Shown: positions 26,258 through 35,602 of the stretch, one piece after another
How positions within the stretch are numbered: position 1 is the first letter of the stretch
Layout: the number at the start of each line of letters is the position of its first letter
DNA from: Mycobacterium sp. 852014-52450_SCH5900713
GTDB lineage: Bacteria > Actinomycetota > Actinomycetes > Mycobacteriales > Mycobacteriaceae
DNA length: 64,000 bases
Assembly: GCF_001667075.1 (NCBI RefSeq)
Contig: NZ_LZIL01000050.1
Span: forward strand, 228,987 to 292,986
Reading direction: 5' to 3'
Made by a program: the position numbers and the translations under genes
Notes under the pieces: generated by a model
Database searches by the model: none
Told to the model about the DNA's origin: nothing
What the model saw: only the letters and a program-made list of their open reading frames with translations

Positions 26258-27514
26258 CTAGCCGCCACCTTCCGTCGGCGCCGTTGCCGGCGGTGGCGTT
26301 TGACCCGCGTCCGGCGCCGGTGCCGCGGTCGGCGGAGGCCCGGGCAGCGGGGCCGCCGGCCGAGGACCCGGCAGCGGAGGCAGGGCCGCGGGGTCGACCC
26401 ACGGTGGCCGCAGGGGGTCATGCATCGGATCGTGGGTGTACTGCAGGTAATACGGGTCTCCGGGTGCCGGCACCAGCGGCTGGTCAAGCTGCCCCCAGTG
26501 GGTCCCCAACATCAAGCCGCGCTTGAGCCGTGGAATCGACAGGTCCAAATCGACGTGGAGGTTGAAGTAGTCGCCCCGGACCGCCCGGTCGACGAAGTTC
26601 TGGGTGAACGGGAACACAAACGCGGCCGCGACGGCCACGCCGAGCTCGGGTCCGACGTCGGCGAGGGCTTTGAGGGTCGGCTCCAGGTTTTTCAGGTTCT
26701 TGACCAGGTCGGCCTGGGCGTCGTTGACCAACCGGGTGGCGGTGTTGCTGAAGACGCGGAGTTTGTCCAGGGCGGCGGTCAGCCGGGGGCGCTCCTTGAC
26801 CAGAACATCGAGCGCGGGCGGAATCTTCTGCAGCGCTTGGGTGAGAACGTCGCGTTGGTCGGCGAATGTGCTGGCCAGCCGGTTCAGCGCCTGGATCGAG
26901 TCGACGAGGTTGTCCCGCTGATCGTCCAGCGTCCCCACGAATGTGTCGAGGCGGGTGATCAGATCACGCACCGCGCCCTCATGCCCGGACAGGGCGGCGG
27001 AGAAGTTGTGGATGATCTCCCCGATCTGCCCAAGGCCGCCGCCATTGACGACTGCCCCCAGCGACGACAGCGTCTGCTCCGTCGACGGGTAGGCAGATGA
27101 TCGACTGAGCGGGATGGTGGCGCCCGGCTGCAACCGTCCGCTTCCCGGCTGGCCGAGCGGCGTATTGAGTTCCACATGCATCGACCCCAGCAGGCTGGTC
27201 TGGCCGACGGTGGCAACCACGTTGGCCGGGACGACGACATCTCGCTTGACCGAGATCTCGACATCGGCGTGCCAGCCGCGCACCCGCATCGTGCCGACGC
27301 TGCCGACGACGACGTCGTCGATCATCACCGGCGAATTCGACTCCATCGTGCCGACATTCGGCAGCTCGACGTGATAGATGTCTGCCCCCGGCCCGCGCCC
27401 GACTGCGCCGGGCAGGGGTAGCGAGTTCAGGCCGTGGAACGCACATCCCGTCGCCGTCACCACCACGCAACAACCGAGGGCGAACACCCGCCGCACCGCA
27501 GCCCGGGCGATCAT
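26258..27514 (-). CDS. mceE: MceE-type lipoprotein of the Mce transporter
   Basis: A 418-residue subunit. The N-terminus has a lipoprotein signal (RRVFALGCCVVVTATGC) with ATGC as probable lipobox, as usual for mycobacterial MceE (Lpr) proteins. The MlaD domain (DIYHVELPNVGTMESNSPVMIDDVVVGSVGTMRVRG) is followed by a long helical domain and a Pro-rich tail rich in PPLPGP. It overlaps mceD by 4 nt (ATGA) and precedes mceF directly. It should be anchored on the outer face of the membrane as part of the tunnel hexamer. Confidence 0.93.
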   Translation of the reverse strand: MIARAAVRRVFALGCCVVVTATGCAFHGLNSLPLPGAVGRGPGADIYHVELPNVGTMESNSPVMIDDVVVGSVGTMRVRGWHADVEISVKRDVVVPANVVATVGQTSLLGSMHVELNTPLGQPGSGRLQPGATIPLSRSSAYPSTEQTLSSLGAVVNGGGLGQIGEIIHNFSAALSGHEGAVRDLITRLDTFVGTLDDQRDNLVDSIQALNRLASTFADQRDVLTQALQKIPPALDVLVKERPRLTAALDKLRVFSNTATRLVNDAQADLVKNLKNLEPTLKALADVGPELGVAVAAAFVFPFTQNFVDRAVRGDYFNLHVDLDLSIPRLKRGLMLGTHWGQLDQPLVPAPGDPYYLQYTHDPMHDPLRPPWVDPAALPPLPGPRPAAPLPGPPPTAAPAPDAGQTPPPATAPTEGGG

Positions 27515-28929
27515 TGTTGCGGCCCGTCGGCCGGCAACAGCATGTCTGACGTGCTCTGCGCTGGGGGCGGTGGGGGCGGCATCGGTGTCGACGGCGGGGG
27601 CGGCAGCGGCATCGCCGCGCCCGGTATCGGCGCTGGCGGCACGGCTCCCGGGGGTCCAACCGGGTCACCGGGCAAGCCGGTGTAGGCCGACACCGCGGGC
27701 GGGATCTCGGGCGCTGCGGGTTTCGGACCCTCGCCGCCGGGCGCCAGGCGCGGTTCGGTGTAGAGGATGTTGGCCGGGTCCACCGACTTCTGCAGGAAGA
27801 TGTTGATGGGGATCGGCAGGTTGTTGAAGTTGAGCACTCGCAACCCAGGACCGAGGAACAGGGAGCACAGCTTGCCCGACTCCACCGCGGTGACGTTCTC
27901 GATGGCGCCGAGCGCCGTGCAGCCCGGGACGGGGACCGGAACCATCAAACCCGAGAACGTGGGGTTGGCGAAGTTCATGATCCCGAACCCTCCCACGATG
28001 GTTCCGGTGTCGGCGTTGTAGTCGTTGAAGAAGTTGCCGAGCGCATTGGGCGCCGCGTGCAAGATGTTCTCCAGGTCCATGTGGTGATCGACCAAATTCT
28101 GTGTGACATCGGCCAACCGGGCGATCTGCTCGCTGGTCTGGTTCCGCGTCCCGGCGATGAAGCGCTGCACCTCGCCGACCGCCGTCGACAGATCGGTCAA
28201 CGCCGCGTCGAGGTCGGATTTGCTGTCGTTGACCACACTGGTGAGCGTCGCCAGGCGGTCGTTGAACTGCACGATCTGGACGTTGCTGTCGCGCAGCGCG
28301 CCGACGAAGGTCTGCAGGTTCTTGATGATGTCGACGATGTTGCCGCTGCCGTTGGCGAGGATGCGGCCCACCCCCGACAGTTGACCCAGGGTTTGCCGCA
28401 GCTTGTCACCGTTACCGTCGAGCGCGTTGGCGGCGCTGTCGATGAACCGGCCCACCGACGTGCCCGATACACCGCTCTTGGGTCCCAAATCCGTTGCCAA
28501 CCGCATCAATTGGGTCTTGACCTCATCCCATTCGACCGGCACTGCGGTCCGCTCGACCGGTATGACCGCGCCGTCGTGCATGACCGGCCCGATGTCTCGG
28601 TAGGCCGGCGAGAGCTGGACGTAGCGGGCAGACACCAGATTCGAGGCGACGATCACCGCCTTGGCGTCCGCCGGGATGGGCACGCCGTGGTCGACCTTCA
28701 GGGTCATCTTGGCCTGTGTGCCGTGCGGCTCGATGGATTTGATGTTGCCGACCTTGACACCCGAAACCCGCACCTCGTCGTTGGGGTAGATCGCGGTGGC
28801 GGTGGTGAAGTAGGCGGTGATCGTCTGCTGCCGGAACAACGTGTTGCGGACGAGTACGGCAGCTCCGGCAACGATCAGCCCGACCAGGACGATCCCCACC
28901 ACGGCCGTCAGTCGGTTGTGGCGGATCAC
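27511..28929 (-). CDS. mceD: MceD-type protein of the Mce transporter
   Basis: A 472-residue subunit. I place the start at GTG 28929 (VIRHNRLTAVVGIVLVGLIVAGA), overlapping the mceC stop (GTGA); upstream in-frame residues are read-through of mceC. It has a membrane helix, then MlaD domain (TITAYFTTATAIYPNDEVRVSGVKVGNIKSIEP), a helical domain with QTLGQLSGVGRILANGSGNIVD, and a Pro-rich C-terminal tail of about 75 residues. It is one of six non-identical MCE subunits that form the lipid-conducting channel. Confidence 0.93.
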   Translation of the reverse strand: MIRHNRLTAVVGIVLVGLIVAGAAVLVRNTLFRQQTITAYFTTATAIYPNDEVRVSGVKVGNIKSIEPHGTQAKMTLKVDHGVPIPADAKAVIVASNLVSARYVQLSPAYRDIGPVMHDGAVIPVERTAVPVEWDEVKTQLMRLATDLGPKSGVSGTSVGRFIDSAANALDGNGDKLRQTLGQLSGVGRILANGSGNIVDIIKNLQTFVGALRDSNVQIVQFNDRLATLTSVVNDSKSDLDAALTDLSTAVGEVQRFIAGTRNQTSEQIARLADVTQNLVDHHMDLENILHAAPNALGNFFNDYNADTGTIVGGFGIMNFANPTFSGLMVPVPVPGCTALGAIENVTAVESGKLCSLFLGPGLRVLNFNNLPIPINIFLQKSVDPANILYTEPRLAPGGEGPKPAAPEIPPAVSAYTGLPGDPVGPPGAVPPAPIPGAAMPLPPPPSTPMPPPPPPAQSTSDMLLPADGPQQ

Positions 28930-30044
28930 TGTGATCCTCCGACCCTGCCGCCCAGCGTGCAGCCAGGGCACACCGGAATACCGTTGTAGGGCCAGGGAGT
29001 CAACGACCGAGGCAGCGGCGACGGGTAGCCGGGGCCCTTCGAAGTGTCGAAGGTGCGGAATCCCCAGAGGTAGTCGATGATCGGCTGGAAGAGTTGCGGC
29101 GCAAGGAAGTTCGGGACGAACGCCTGATAGGCGTACATGCTGGAAATGCCCTCACCGACCGTGATCTGGAACTTCTTGAGGCCCTGCATCGCCTTGCCGA
29201 TGTTGTCGCGGTTCTTCTCCAGCATCGCGGTCACCGAATTCAGCCTCTCAAGCGTCGGTGCCAGTTTGCTTTCGTTCTCGTGCACCAGAGCCGTGAGCTG
29301 TTTGGCGACCACCGACGTGTTCGCCAACAGGTCCACGATCTCTTGGCGCCGAGCCACCAGCACTTGAAGCAGCGAGCCGGAGTTGAGGATGAGTTTGTTG
29401 ACCTGCTGGCTCCGTTCGGAGAGAACCCCGGTGACGTCGCCGGCGCTCTTGAACAGCTCGCCCAGACTCTTGTTGCGGCCGTTGAGGGTACGGGACAACC
29501 GGGTGAGCGCGTCGAAGGCCGGGCCCATTTGGGGCGCGATCTGGTCGAGGGTGCTCGCCAGCGTGTCCAGCGACCGGTTCAGCGCCGCGGTGTCGGTTCC
29601 AGCCGTGTCGGTCGTCAAGTCGCTGACCGCTTCCGTCAGCGAGTAGGGAGAAGACGTGCGCGAGACGGGAATCAGCGTCATCGGATGCATCGTGCCGCTG
29701 CCGGCGGAGTCCAGCGCCAGCATCCGCTCGCCCAGCAGCGTGCCGGTGCGGATGTGCGCGGAAGTCTCCGACCCGAGCAAGATGTTGCCCTTCATCACGA
29801 ACGTGACCAGAGCATCGCCACGACGCAGCTTCACATCCGACACCGTGCCGACCTTCACGCCCGACACGATCACGGGGTTGCCCGTCGCAAGGCCACCGGC
29901 TTCCGTGAACAGCGCCTGGTACCTGACCATCGTCGCCCACGAGATGAACCGGTCGGGCGACAGGCCGACGAGGATGACCAGCACCGCCAGAACGACGCCG
30001 ATGAGTCCGGCCTTGACGAGCCCGGCTCCGTGATACTTGAGCAT
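28926..30044 (-). CDS. mceC: MceC-type protein of the Mce transporter
   Basis: A 372-residue subunit with an N-terminal membrane helix (AGLIGVVLAVLVILVGLS), MlaD domain (MVRYQALFTEAGGLATGNPVIVSGVKVGTVSDVKL) and a long helical segment (LNGRNKSLGELFKSAGDVTGVLSERSQQVNKLILNS). The C-terminus is short and ends PVCPGCTLGGRVGGSQ. ATG 30044 overlaps the mceB stop by one base (TAATG). Its place in the operon and sequence order are standard. Confidence 0.93.
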   Translation of the reverse strand: MLKYHGAGLVKAGLIGVVLAVLVILVGLSPDRFISWATMVRYQALFTEAGGLATGNPVIVSGVKVGTVSDVKLRRGDALVTFVMKGNILLGSETSAHIRTGTLLGERMLALDSAGSGTMHPMTLIPVSRTSSPYSLTEAVSDLTTDTAGTDTAALNRSLDTLASTLDQIAPQMGPAFDALTRLSRTLNGRNKSLGELFKSAGDVTGVLSERSQQVNKLILNSGSLLQVLVARRQEIVDLLANTSVVAKQLTALVHENESKLAPTLERLNSVTAMLEKNRDNIGKAMQGLKKFQITVGEGISSMYAYQAFVPNFLAPQLFQPIIDYLWGFRTFDTSKGPGYPSPLPRSLTPWPYNGIPVCPGCTLGGRVGGSQ

Positions 30045-31066
30045 TAGGGTTCAGTGCACCTTCCAGCGTCTGACCTGAATATGGGGGCTTTCACAGTCCG
30101 GCCCTGAAGGTCCGTGCCGCGGAGCTCCAACTGGCAGAGGTAGTACGGGATGGTGGCCCCGTCCGCGCCGAGCCGAACCAGCTTGCGGTAGTTCCTCGGC
30201 GCCTTGCCGATTGCGGCGTCGAGGCGGTCCTTGTCGTTGTCGAGGATCGGCGCCAACCGATTCAACTGATCGATGGTGCCCGACAGTGGCGGCCGCGCGT
30301 TGCTCAGCAGATCCGCCAGCGAGGCGGTTCCGCTGTCCAGGGCGTCGATGGCGGAGCCGATGGTGTTGCGGTCGTCCGACAGCCCGCTGACCAGCCGCTC
30401 GAGGCGATCGATTGCGCCGGAGAACTTGGTGCCGTCCTTGGAGATCGTGCCGATCACGACGTTGAGGTTGTCGATCAGTTGCTGCACGGTTTGATCGTTG
30501 TCGGCCAACGCATTTGAGAACGACGTCGTCTTGGCAAACAGCGAGTCGAGCGTCCCGCCCTGGCCCTGGAAGACCTGCAACAATCCCGCGGTCAACGCGT
30601 TGACGTCGCGCGCGTTCAGGCCCTGGGTAACTGGTTTCAGTCCGCCGAGCAGCAAATCGAGGTCGAGCGCGGGCGCCGTCCGGTTGACCGGGATCTGACC
30701 GCCGGCGGGCAGGTGCTTGGTCGAGCCCGGGCCATCGACGAGCTCGAGGTAACGATCGCCCACCAGGTTCAGGTAGCGGACCGCCGCCCTGGTGCCCTCG
30801 GTGAGGACGACGCTGCGATCGGCGTCGAACTCCACCACCACTTTCTTGTCCGGCTGCAGCGAAACACTATTGACCGTGCCGACCCGGATACCGGCGACCC
30901 GCACCGACTGCCCCGCCTTGAGACGCGAGACGTCGGAGAACACCGCCGTGTACCCGGTCGTCGCACCCGTCCGGTACTGGCCGAAGATGAAGAACAGGAA
31001 GGCGGTCAGCATCGCCATCACGACCGCGAAGATCGTGAACTTGATAAGCGTGGCGCGTGTTCTCAT
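30044..31066 (-). CDS. mceB: MceB-type protein of the Mce transporter
   Basis: A 340-residue subunit. ATG 31066 (MRTRATLIKFTIFAVVMAML) overlaps the mceA stop (ATGA); longer in-frame sequence upstream only repeats mceA DNA. After the membrane helix comes the MlaD domain (YTAVFSDVSRLKAGQSVRVAGIRVGTVNSVSL) and helices, ending with TIPYYLCQLELRGTDLQ and two C-terminal cysteines. The length is usual for MceB. Confidence 0.93.
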   Translation of the reverse strand: MRTRATLIKFTIFAVVMAMLTAFLFFIFGQYRTGATTGYTAVFSDVSRLKAGQSVRVAGIRVGTVNSVSLQPDKKVVVEFDADRSVVLTEGTRAAVRYLNLVGDRYLELVDGPGSTKHLPAGGQIPVNRTAPALDLDLLLGGLKPVTQGLNARDVNALTAGLLQVFQGQGGTLDSLFAKTTSFSNALADNDQTVQQLIDNLNVVIGTISKDGTKFSGAIDRLERLVSGLSDDRNTIGSAIDALDSGTASLADLLSNARPPLSGTIDQLNRLAPILDNDKDRLDAAIGKAPRNYRKLVRLGADGATIPYYLCQLELRGTDLQGRTVKAPIFRSDAGRCTEP

Positions 31067-32319
31067 CCTGGCATTCCCACCTGGGCGGAGTTGCGCGGCG
31101 GGCCGGCGATCGGTCCGTACAACAGCTGCTTGAGGAGATCGGAGTTGATCAGTACCTGCGGGTTTCCATAGCCCACCGGGTCGGCACCGATATCGGCGAT
31201 GAGTTGCTTCGGGTGTGTGTTGAACGGCAGGTTCGGCAGACCCATGCACTGGGGGCCACCCGTGGCCGCAACCTTGGGCAGGTTCGTCGGATAACGGTAG
31301 CGCTCACCGCCCCAGGTGAGGCTCGCCGAGATGTTGATGCTCGGCTCCGACAGCGGCGGACCATGCGAGATGTTGATCAACCCGCCGAAACCACAGGTGA
31401 ACACCTCGTGATATTGGTTGGTCAGGTCGAGCGTCGGCACCAGCAGATGCATCACGTTCGTCAGCGGTTGGCGGTTGGTCGACAAGACGTCGTTGCCGAT
31501 GTCGGCCAAGCCGATCGCGCTGATCAGCAAGGCATCCAAATTGCGCTGCTCGTCGACGATCGTCTTGCTGATCCGGGTCGCGTTGGCCGCGGTCTTCACC
31601 AGGTTCGGTGCCGCGTCCGCGTAGGCGTTGGACACCACCGGTAAGACCGAGAGGTCATGCCTGAACGCAGGCAGGCTCGGCTCCAGCTTGGCCAGAAACG
31701 AATCCAGATCGCTCAGCGACTGGCCCAGCTGTGGGCCCCGCCCACTGAACGCTTGTGCGAGCGCACCCAGCGATTCGTTGAGCTTGGGCGGGTCGATCTG
31801 CTCGAGAACCGAAACGAGTTGCTGGAACACGGTATTGACTTCGACCATGACGTGCTGGCCTTCCAGCGTCTGGCCACCGTGCAGGCGCTGGGCCGCGGGC
31901 TGTGCGGGTTCCACCAGCTGGACGGACTTCGCGCCGAACACCGTCGACGACGCGATGTCGACAAGCACGTTGCTGGGAATGAAGCGCAGTTGCGACGGGT
32001 CCATCGCCAAGTGAATGGCCGCTTGGCCGTTCGGCAGCGATTCGACCGAGGCGACCTTACCCACCTGCACGCCGCGCATCTTGACCTTGGCATCCGGGTT
32101 CATGACCAGGCCGGCGCGTTGCGAGATCACGGTCACCGGAACGGTTTCGGTGAAAGAGCCCTGAAACAAACCGACCGCCACGGCGAAAATCAAGCCAATG
32201 ATGAGGACAGTCGCCAATCCGAGCAACGGCGCCAGATAGCTTCGCCCGGCGGGCCGGGCATGGCCGGCGCGCGGAGGTCGCCCGGCGGCCGCGCGACCCG
32301 CTGGCACTCTCTGCGTCAC
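31063..32319 (-). CDS. mceA: MceA-type protein of the Mce transporter
   Basis: A 418-residue first MCE subunit. GTG 32319 is preceded by a gaaggagg ribosome site. The cytoplasmic N-terminus (about 25 basic residues) leads into the helix LLGLATVLIIGLIFAVAVGLF, then the MlaD domain (VTVISQRAGLVMNPDAKVKMRGVQVGKVASVESLP) and the characteristic AKSVQLVEP block, followed by a helical region and FTCGFGGLINIS near the C-terminus. It belongs to the eight-gene yrbE-mce operon and helps determine which lipid is imported. I cannot assign it to a numbered mce locus. Confidence 0.93.
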   Translation of the reverse strand: MTQRVPAGRAAAGRPPRAGHARPAGRSYLAPLLGLATVLIIGLIFAVAVGLFQGSFTETVPVTVISQRAGLVMNPDAKVKMRGVQVGKVASVESLPNGQAAIHLAMDPSQLRFIPSNVLVDIASSTVFGAKSVQLVEPAQPAAQRLHGGQTLEGQHVMVEVNTVFQQLVSVLEQIDPPKLNESLGALAQAFSGRGPQLGQSLSDLDSFLAKLEPSLPAFRHDLSVLPVVSNAYADAAPNLVKTAANATRISKTIVDEQRNLDALLISAIGLADIGNDVLSTNRQPLTNVMHLLVPTLDLTNQYHEVFTCGFGGLINISHGPPLSEPSINISASLTWGGERYRYPTNLPKVAATGGPQCMGLPNLPFNTHPKQLIADIGADPVGYGNPQVLINSDLLKQLLYGPIAGPPRNSAQVGMPG

Positions 32320-32338
32320 TGCCGTTCCACCTCCTTCG

Positions 32339-33184
32339 CTAACCGGACAGGTTGAAGTTGCCGTTCGTACCGTAGATAGATAGCGAGACCAACAGCGTTA
32401 CCGACACCACGACGATCAGCGAGGTGCGCACTGCGTTACCGGTCGCGTTGCCGACACCGGCAGGTCCCCCCGAAGCGAAATAGCCGTAGTAGGTGTGGAT
32501 CAGCAGGATCGTGAGCGCCATCAGGATGGCCTGCAGGAATGACCACAACAAATCAATTGGGTTCAGGAACGTGTTGAAGTAGTGCTGGTACAGACCCTGC
32601 GATTGGCCGAGCAAGAACGTCGTGGTGAACTGACTGGCCACGAACGACAAGATGACGGCGATCGCGTACAACGGCGTGATGGCCAACATTCCGGCCAGGA
32701 TCCTGGTGCTCACCAAGTAGGCGACCGGCCGAATCGCCATGCTCTCCAACGCATCGACTTCTTCGTTGATCCGCATGGCACCGAGCTGAGCGGTCACCCC
32801 GGCGCCGAAGGTGGCCGCCAGACCGATCCCGGCGACCACCGGTGCCGCGATGCGCACGTTGATGAACGCAGACAAGAAGCCCGTCAGCGCCTCGATGCCG
32901 ATATTGCCCAGCGAGGTGTAGCCCTGAATGGCCAGGGTTCCGCCCGCCGCCAGCGTCAGGAAGCCGACGATCACAACGGTTCCGCCGATCATCGCCAAAG
33001 TGCCCGCGCCCATGCTGATCTCGGCAACCAGCCGAACGACTTCACGCGTGTAACGGGTGGCGGCGAAGGGCACTCCGGCCAGCGCCTTACCGTAGAACAG
33101 CGTGTGGTCGCCGATCCGCCCCAACGAGGCGACCGGCCTCTCGAATTGGCGGATTAATCGCGGATATGTGGCCCTCAGCGCCAT
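32339..33184 (-). CDS. yrbEB: YrbE-type permease B (MlaE family)
   Basis: A 281-residue integral membrane permease of the MlaE/YrbE family with five to six helices. Signature segments are GYTSLGNIGIEALTGFLSAFINVRIAAPVVAGIGLAATFGAGV and MRINEEVDALESMAIRPVAYLVSTR, the coupling region that contacts the MceG-type ATPase. It follows yrbEA after 9 bp and precedes mceA by 19 bp. It forms the inner-membrane part of the Mce importer; the ATPase (MceG/Mkl) is encoded elsewhere in mycobacteria and is not in this window. Confidence 0.95.
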   Translation of the reverse strand: MALRATYPRLIRQFERPVASLGRIGDHTLFYGKALAGVPFAATRYTREVVRLVAEISMGAGTLAMIGGTVVIVGFLTLAAGGTLAIQGYTSLGNIGIEALTGFLSAFINVRIAAPVVAGIGLAATFGAGVTAQLGAMRINEEVDALESMAIRPVAYLVSTRILAGMLAITPLYAIAVILSFVASQFTTTFLLGQSQGLYQHYFNTFLNPIDLLWSFLQAILMALTILLIHTYYGYFASGGPAGVGNATGNAVRTSLIVVVSVTLLVSLSIYGTNGNFNLSG

Positions 33185-33193
33185 TGGCTGCCC

Positions 33194-34012
33194 CTACTTC
33201 GCCGTCATCTTGATGCCGATCGCGGTGACGACCACGTTGACGACGAACAGGGACATGAAGGCGTACACCACGGTCTCGTTCACCGCGTTGCCGACGGCCT
33301 TGGCGCCCCCGCCGGTGATCGAAAGGCCCCGATAGCAGGCCACCAAGCCGGCGATGAGGCCGAAAAGGGCTGCCTTGACGCACGAGATGATGACCTCGGG
33401 CACGCCCGTGAGCAACGTGATACCCGCGGCGAACGCGCCCGGGTTGACGTCTTGCACAAAGACCGAAAAGACGTAGCCGCCAAGGACGCCGATGATCACA
33501 ACGAGGCTGTTGAGCAAGAAGGCGACCAATCCGGACGCCAGCATGCGCGGTGTGACCAAACGCTGCACCGGATTGATGCCCAGCACCTCCATCGCGTCGA
33601 TCTCTTCACGGATCGTTCGTGCTCCCAGGTCCGCACACATTGCCGTAGCACCCGCGCCCGCCACGATCAAAACCGTGACCAACGGTCCGAGCTGGGTGAC
33701 TGCACCGAACGCGGCGCCCGCACCGGATAGATCCGCCGCGCCCAGTTCGCGCAGGAGGATGTTGAGCGTGAAGCTGACGAGGACGGTAAACGGGATGGCT
33801 ACCAACAAGGTGGGAGCCAGCGACACCCGTGCGACGAACCAGGACTGCTCCAGGAACTCCCGCCACTGAAACGGCCGACGGAACGCGAACTTGACCGCAT
33901 CCGCCGACATTGCGAACAAGGCCCCGACGGCCTGCATAGGCCCCGACATGTCCCATTTCAGCCTCAGCTGGGGCAATCCCGCTGACCAGTGGTCCGCTCC
34001 CTTAGTTGCCAT
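33194..34012 (-). CDS. yrbEA: YrbE-type permease A (MlaE family)
   Basis: A 272-residue MlaE-family permease and first gene of the mce operon. The signature DLSGAGAAFGAVTQLGPLVTVLIVAGAGATAMCADLGARTIREEIDAMEVLGINPVQRLV and the C-terminal NAVNETVVYAFMSLFVVNVVVTAIG are complete. The FRRPFQWREFLEQSWFVARVSL region resembles YrbE4A of the cholesterol-importing Mce4 system, a hint rather than proof of a sterol-like substrate. ATG 34012 opens the operon; the upstream 384-bp gap is rich in palindromes. Confidence 0.95.
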   Translation of the reverse strand: MATKGADHWSAGLPQLRLKWDMSGPMQAVGALFAMSADAVKFAFRRPFQWREFLEQSWFVARVSLAPTLLVAIPFTVLVSFTLNILLRELGAADLSGAGAAFGAVTQLGPLVTVLIVAGAGATAMCADLGARTIREEIDAMEVLGINPVQRLVTPRMLASGLVAFLLNSLVVIIGVLGGYVFSVFVQDVNPGAFAAGITLLTGVPEVIISCVKAALFGLIAGLVACYRGLSITGGGAKAVGNAVNETVVYAFMSLFVVNVVVTAIGIKMTAK

Positions 34013-34396
34013 CGGCCTCAGGCTCTTTCCCGAGTTACGAGACTGACAGTCTTGTTCTCGCTTACTGACTGTTGTAGATTTGACTCAACCGTCGGCCACG
34101 GGGGCGTGTTGGAGACGTCGAAAGGCCCTGTGGGCGACCGGAATCCGGCATATGCCTCGGGCATGACAGCGCTGTCCATCCTCACGCCAGGACCTCCGTT
34201 CTGTTGCGTGAGTAGACGCTTCAAAACGTGGGGCCCCGTGTCTTGAAGCGTCCGGCGATTATGACTCATGCTGAGTCCGGGTGGAACGGAAAATGCATAA
34301 CCGTTATCGGACAAGCCATCAGCACACCGCTTAGCCAGGACGATTGAGGCACAACGGACGCGACGGTCGGCACAAACATTGAGGGCACCTCCGGCT
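34013..34396. promoter_or_regulatory. 384-bp gap upstream of mce operon, dense in palindromes
   Basis: This gene-free stretch separates the CoA-transferase end from yrbEA. It holds AGACTGACAGTCT (34040-34052), GGCATATGCC (34147-34156), GACAGCGCTGTC (34165-34176), CTCACGC/GCGTGAG arms (34181-34212), a 38-bp imperfect palindrome (34215-34252, 16 of 19 pairs), GACTCA-TGC-TGAGTC (34263-34277) and ATAAC-C-GTTAT (34297-34307). A GTTCTCGC half-site (34054-34061) resembles half of the recurring operator. It should contain the mce promoter, one or more operators, and possibly a terminator for the upstream unit. Short reading frames inside it look non-coding. Confidence 0.7.
34215..34252. repeat. 38-bp imperfect palindrome / strong hairpin
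   Basis: The outer arms GACGCTTCAA and TTGAAGCGTC are perfect 10-bp complements, and the centre GGGGCCCC is self-complementary; three of 19 pairs mismatch. It could be a terminator hairpin for the aldehyde dehydrogenase/CoA-transferase transcript (though no U-run follows) or a large operator. Confidence 0.6.
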
Positions 34397-35602
34397 CTAG
34401 GTGACGGCGCCGGCCGTCTTGAGTTCGATGATGCGGTCCCAGTCGAGTCCGAGTTCCGTCAAGATGTCGTCGGTCTGCTCGGCGAAGCCGGGCGCCGGGC
34501 CGGTCTGTGGGGCCGCGACGTCGAACTGGACCGGGTTAGCGACCAACTCGAGTTCGCCTGCCTGCACGATGTACTCGTTGGCCCGGATCTGCGCGTCTTT
34601 GGCGGCTTGCAGGGTGTCCTGCACGGGCGCCCAGGGACCGGCCAGCGTTGCGAAGCGTTCGCTCCACTCTTCGAGCGTGCGGGTGGCGATGACCTTGGTC
34701 AGGATCTCCACCGCCTCCGCCGTGTTGGCAGCGATCTTCTCCACCGTTTCGAAGCGCGGGTCCTCGGCCAACTCCGGCAGGTCAACATGCCGGCAGACGT
34801 CGGCCCAGAACTTGGTGGGCTGCATCATCACGAAGGAGATATAGCGACCGTCGGACGTGGTGTAAAGCCCGACCAACGGGTTGTTGGGAGCGCCGTGCAC
34901 CCCGGGCGGCGGCGCTTCAAGCCGCTGGCCCAGATGGTTCGTCAGCGCGACCGTGTGCCCCATTGACCAAAGACCGCTGCCGAGCAGCGACACATCGACC
35001 ACGGACGGCTCGTCGGTGCGCTCCCGTTTGAGCAGCGCCGCCGCGATGCCACCGGCGAGGTTGGTGCCGGAGATGGTGTCGCCGTACGCCGGACCGGGCG
35101 GCGCGATCATGCCCGGCATGCCGGCGGGGGTGATCGTCGCTGCGGTTCCGGCCCGGCACCAGAACGCGGTCATGTCGTAGCCGCCCTTGACCGCCTCCTC
35201 GCCCCGCGGGCCGAGCGCGCTTCCGCGCGCGTAGATGATCTTCGGGTTCACGGCCCGAATGTCGTCGACGTCGATCCCGAACTTCTGACGGGCGCCGGGC
35301 AGGAAGCTGGTGAGGAACACATCCGATCGGCGGGCCAGCTCGTAGAGCACCTCCTTGCCCTCGGGCACGGACATGTCCAGCCCGATGCTGCGCTTGCCGC
35401 GGTTCGCGTGCTCGATGTTGGGGTTGGGGTCACCTTCGACGCGCAGCATGCCGGTCTGTCGCAGCCCTCGCTGCGGATCGCCGGTCACCGCATGCTCGAC
35501 TTTGACCACGTCGGCGCCCCATTCGGCGAGCACCGCACCCGCCGACGGGACGAACCCGTACATGGCGACTTCCAGGACGCGGATGCCCTCGAGCGGCCTC
35601 AC
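34397..35602 (-). CDS. CaiB/BaiF-type CoA-transferase (family III)
   Basis: A 401-residue class III CoA-transferase. The N-terminus LEGIRVLEVAMYGFVPSAGAVLAEWGADVVKVE, NRGKRSIGLDMSVPEGKEV and the catalytic Asp of GPAYGDTISG (about residue 175) are present. Such enzymes move CoA between acids without ATP. Start ATG 35602 overlaps the aldehyde dehydrogenase stop (ATGA), so an acid made by the dehydrogenase may be converted to its CoA thioester here. The sequence is distinct from far at the left edge, lacking its racemase His/Asp/Glu arrangement. Confidence 0.88.
   Translation of the reverse strand: MRPLEGIRVLEVAMYGFVPSAGAVLAEWGADVVKVEHAVTGDPQRGLRQTGMLRVEGDPNPNIEHANRGKRSIGLDMSVPEGKEVLYELARRSDVFLTSFLPGARQKFGIDVDDIRAVNPKIIYARGSALGPRGEEAVKGGYDMTAFWCRAGTAATITPAGMPGMIAPPGPAYGDTISGTNLAGGIAAALLKRERTDEPSVVDVSLLGSGLWSMGHTVALTNHLGQRLEAPPPGVHGAPNNPLVGLYTTSDGRYISFVMMQPTKFWADVCRHVDLPELAEDPRFETVEKIAANTAEAVEILTKVIATRTLEEWSERFATLAGPWAPVQDTLQAAKDAQIRANEYIVQAGELELVANPVQFDVAAPQTGPAPGFAEQTDDILTELGLDWDRIIELKTAGAVT

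Noticed and set aside
24512..34012. Assigning the operon to a numbered locus (for example mce4)
   Set aside because: YrbEA looks Mce4-like, but the Mam placement and neighbours differ; phylogeny is needed.
34013..34396. Small reading frames on both strands upstream of yrbEA (85 and 98 codons)
   Set aside because: They overlap each other and the palindromes, lack ribosome sites and resemble no protein; treated as non-coding.
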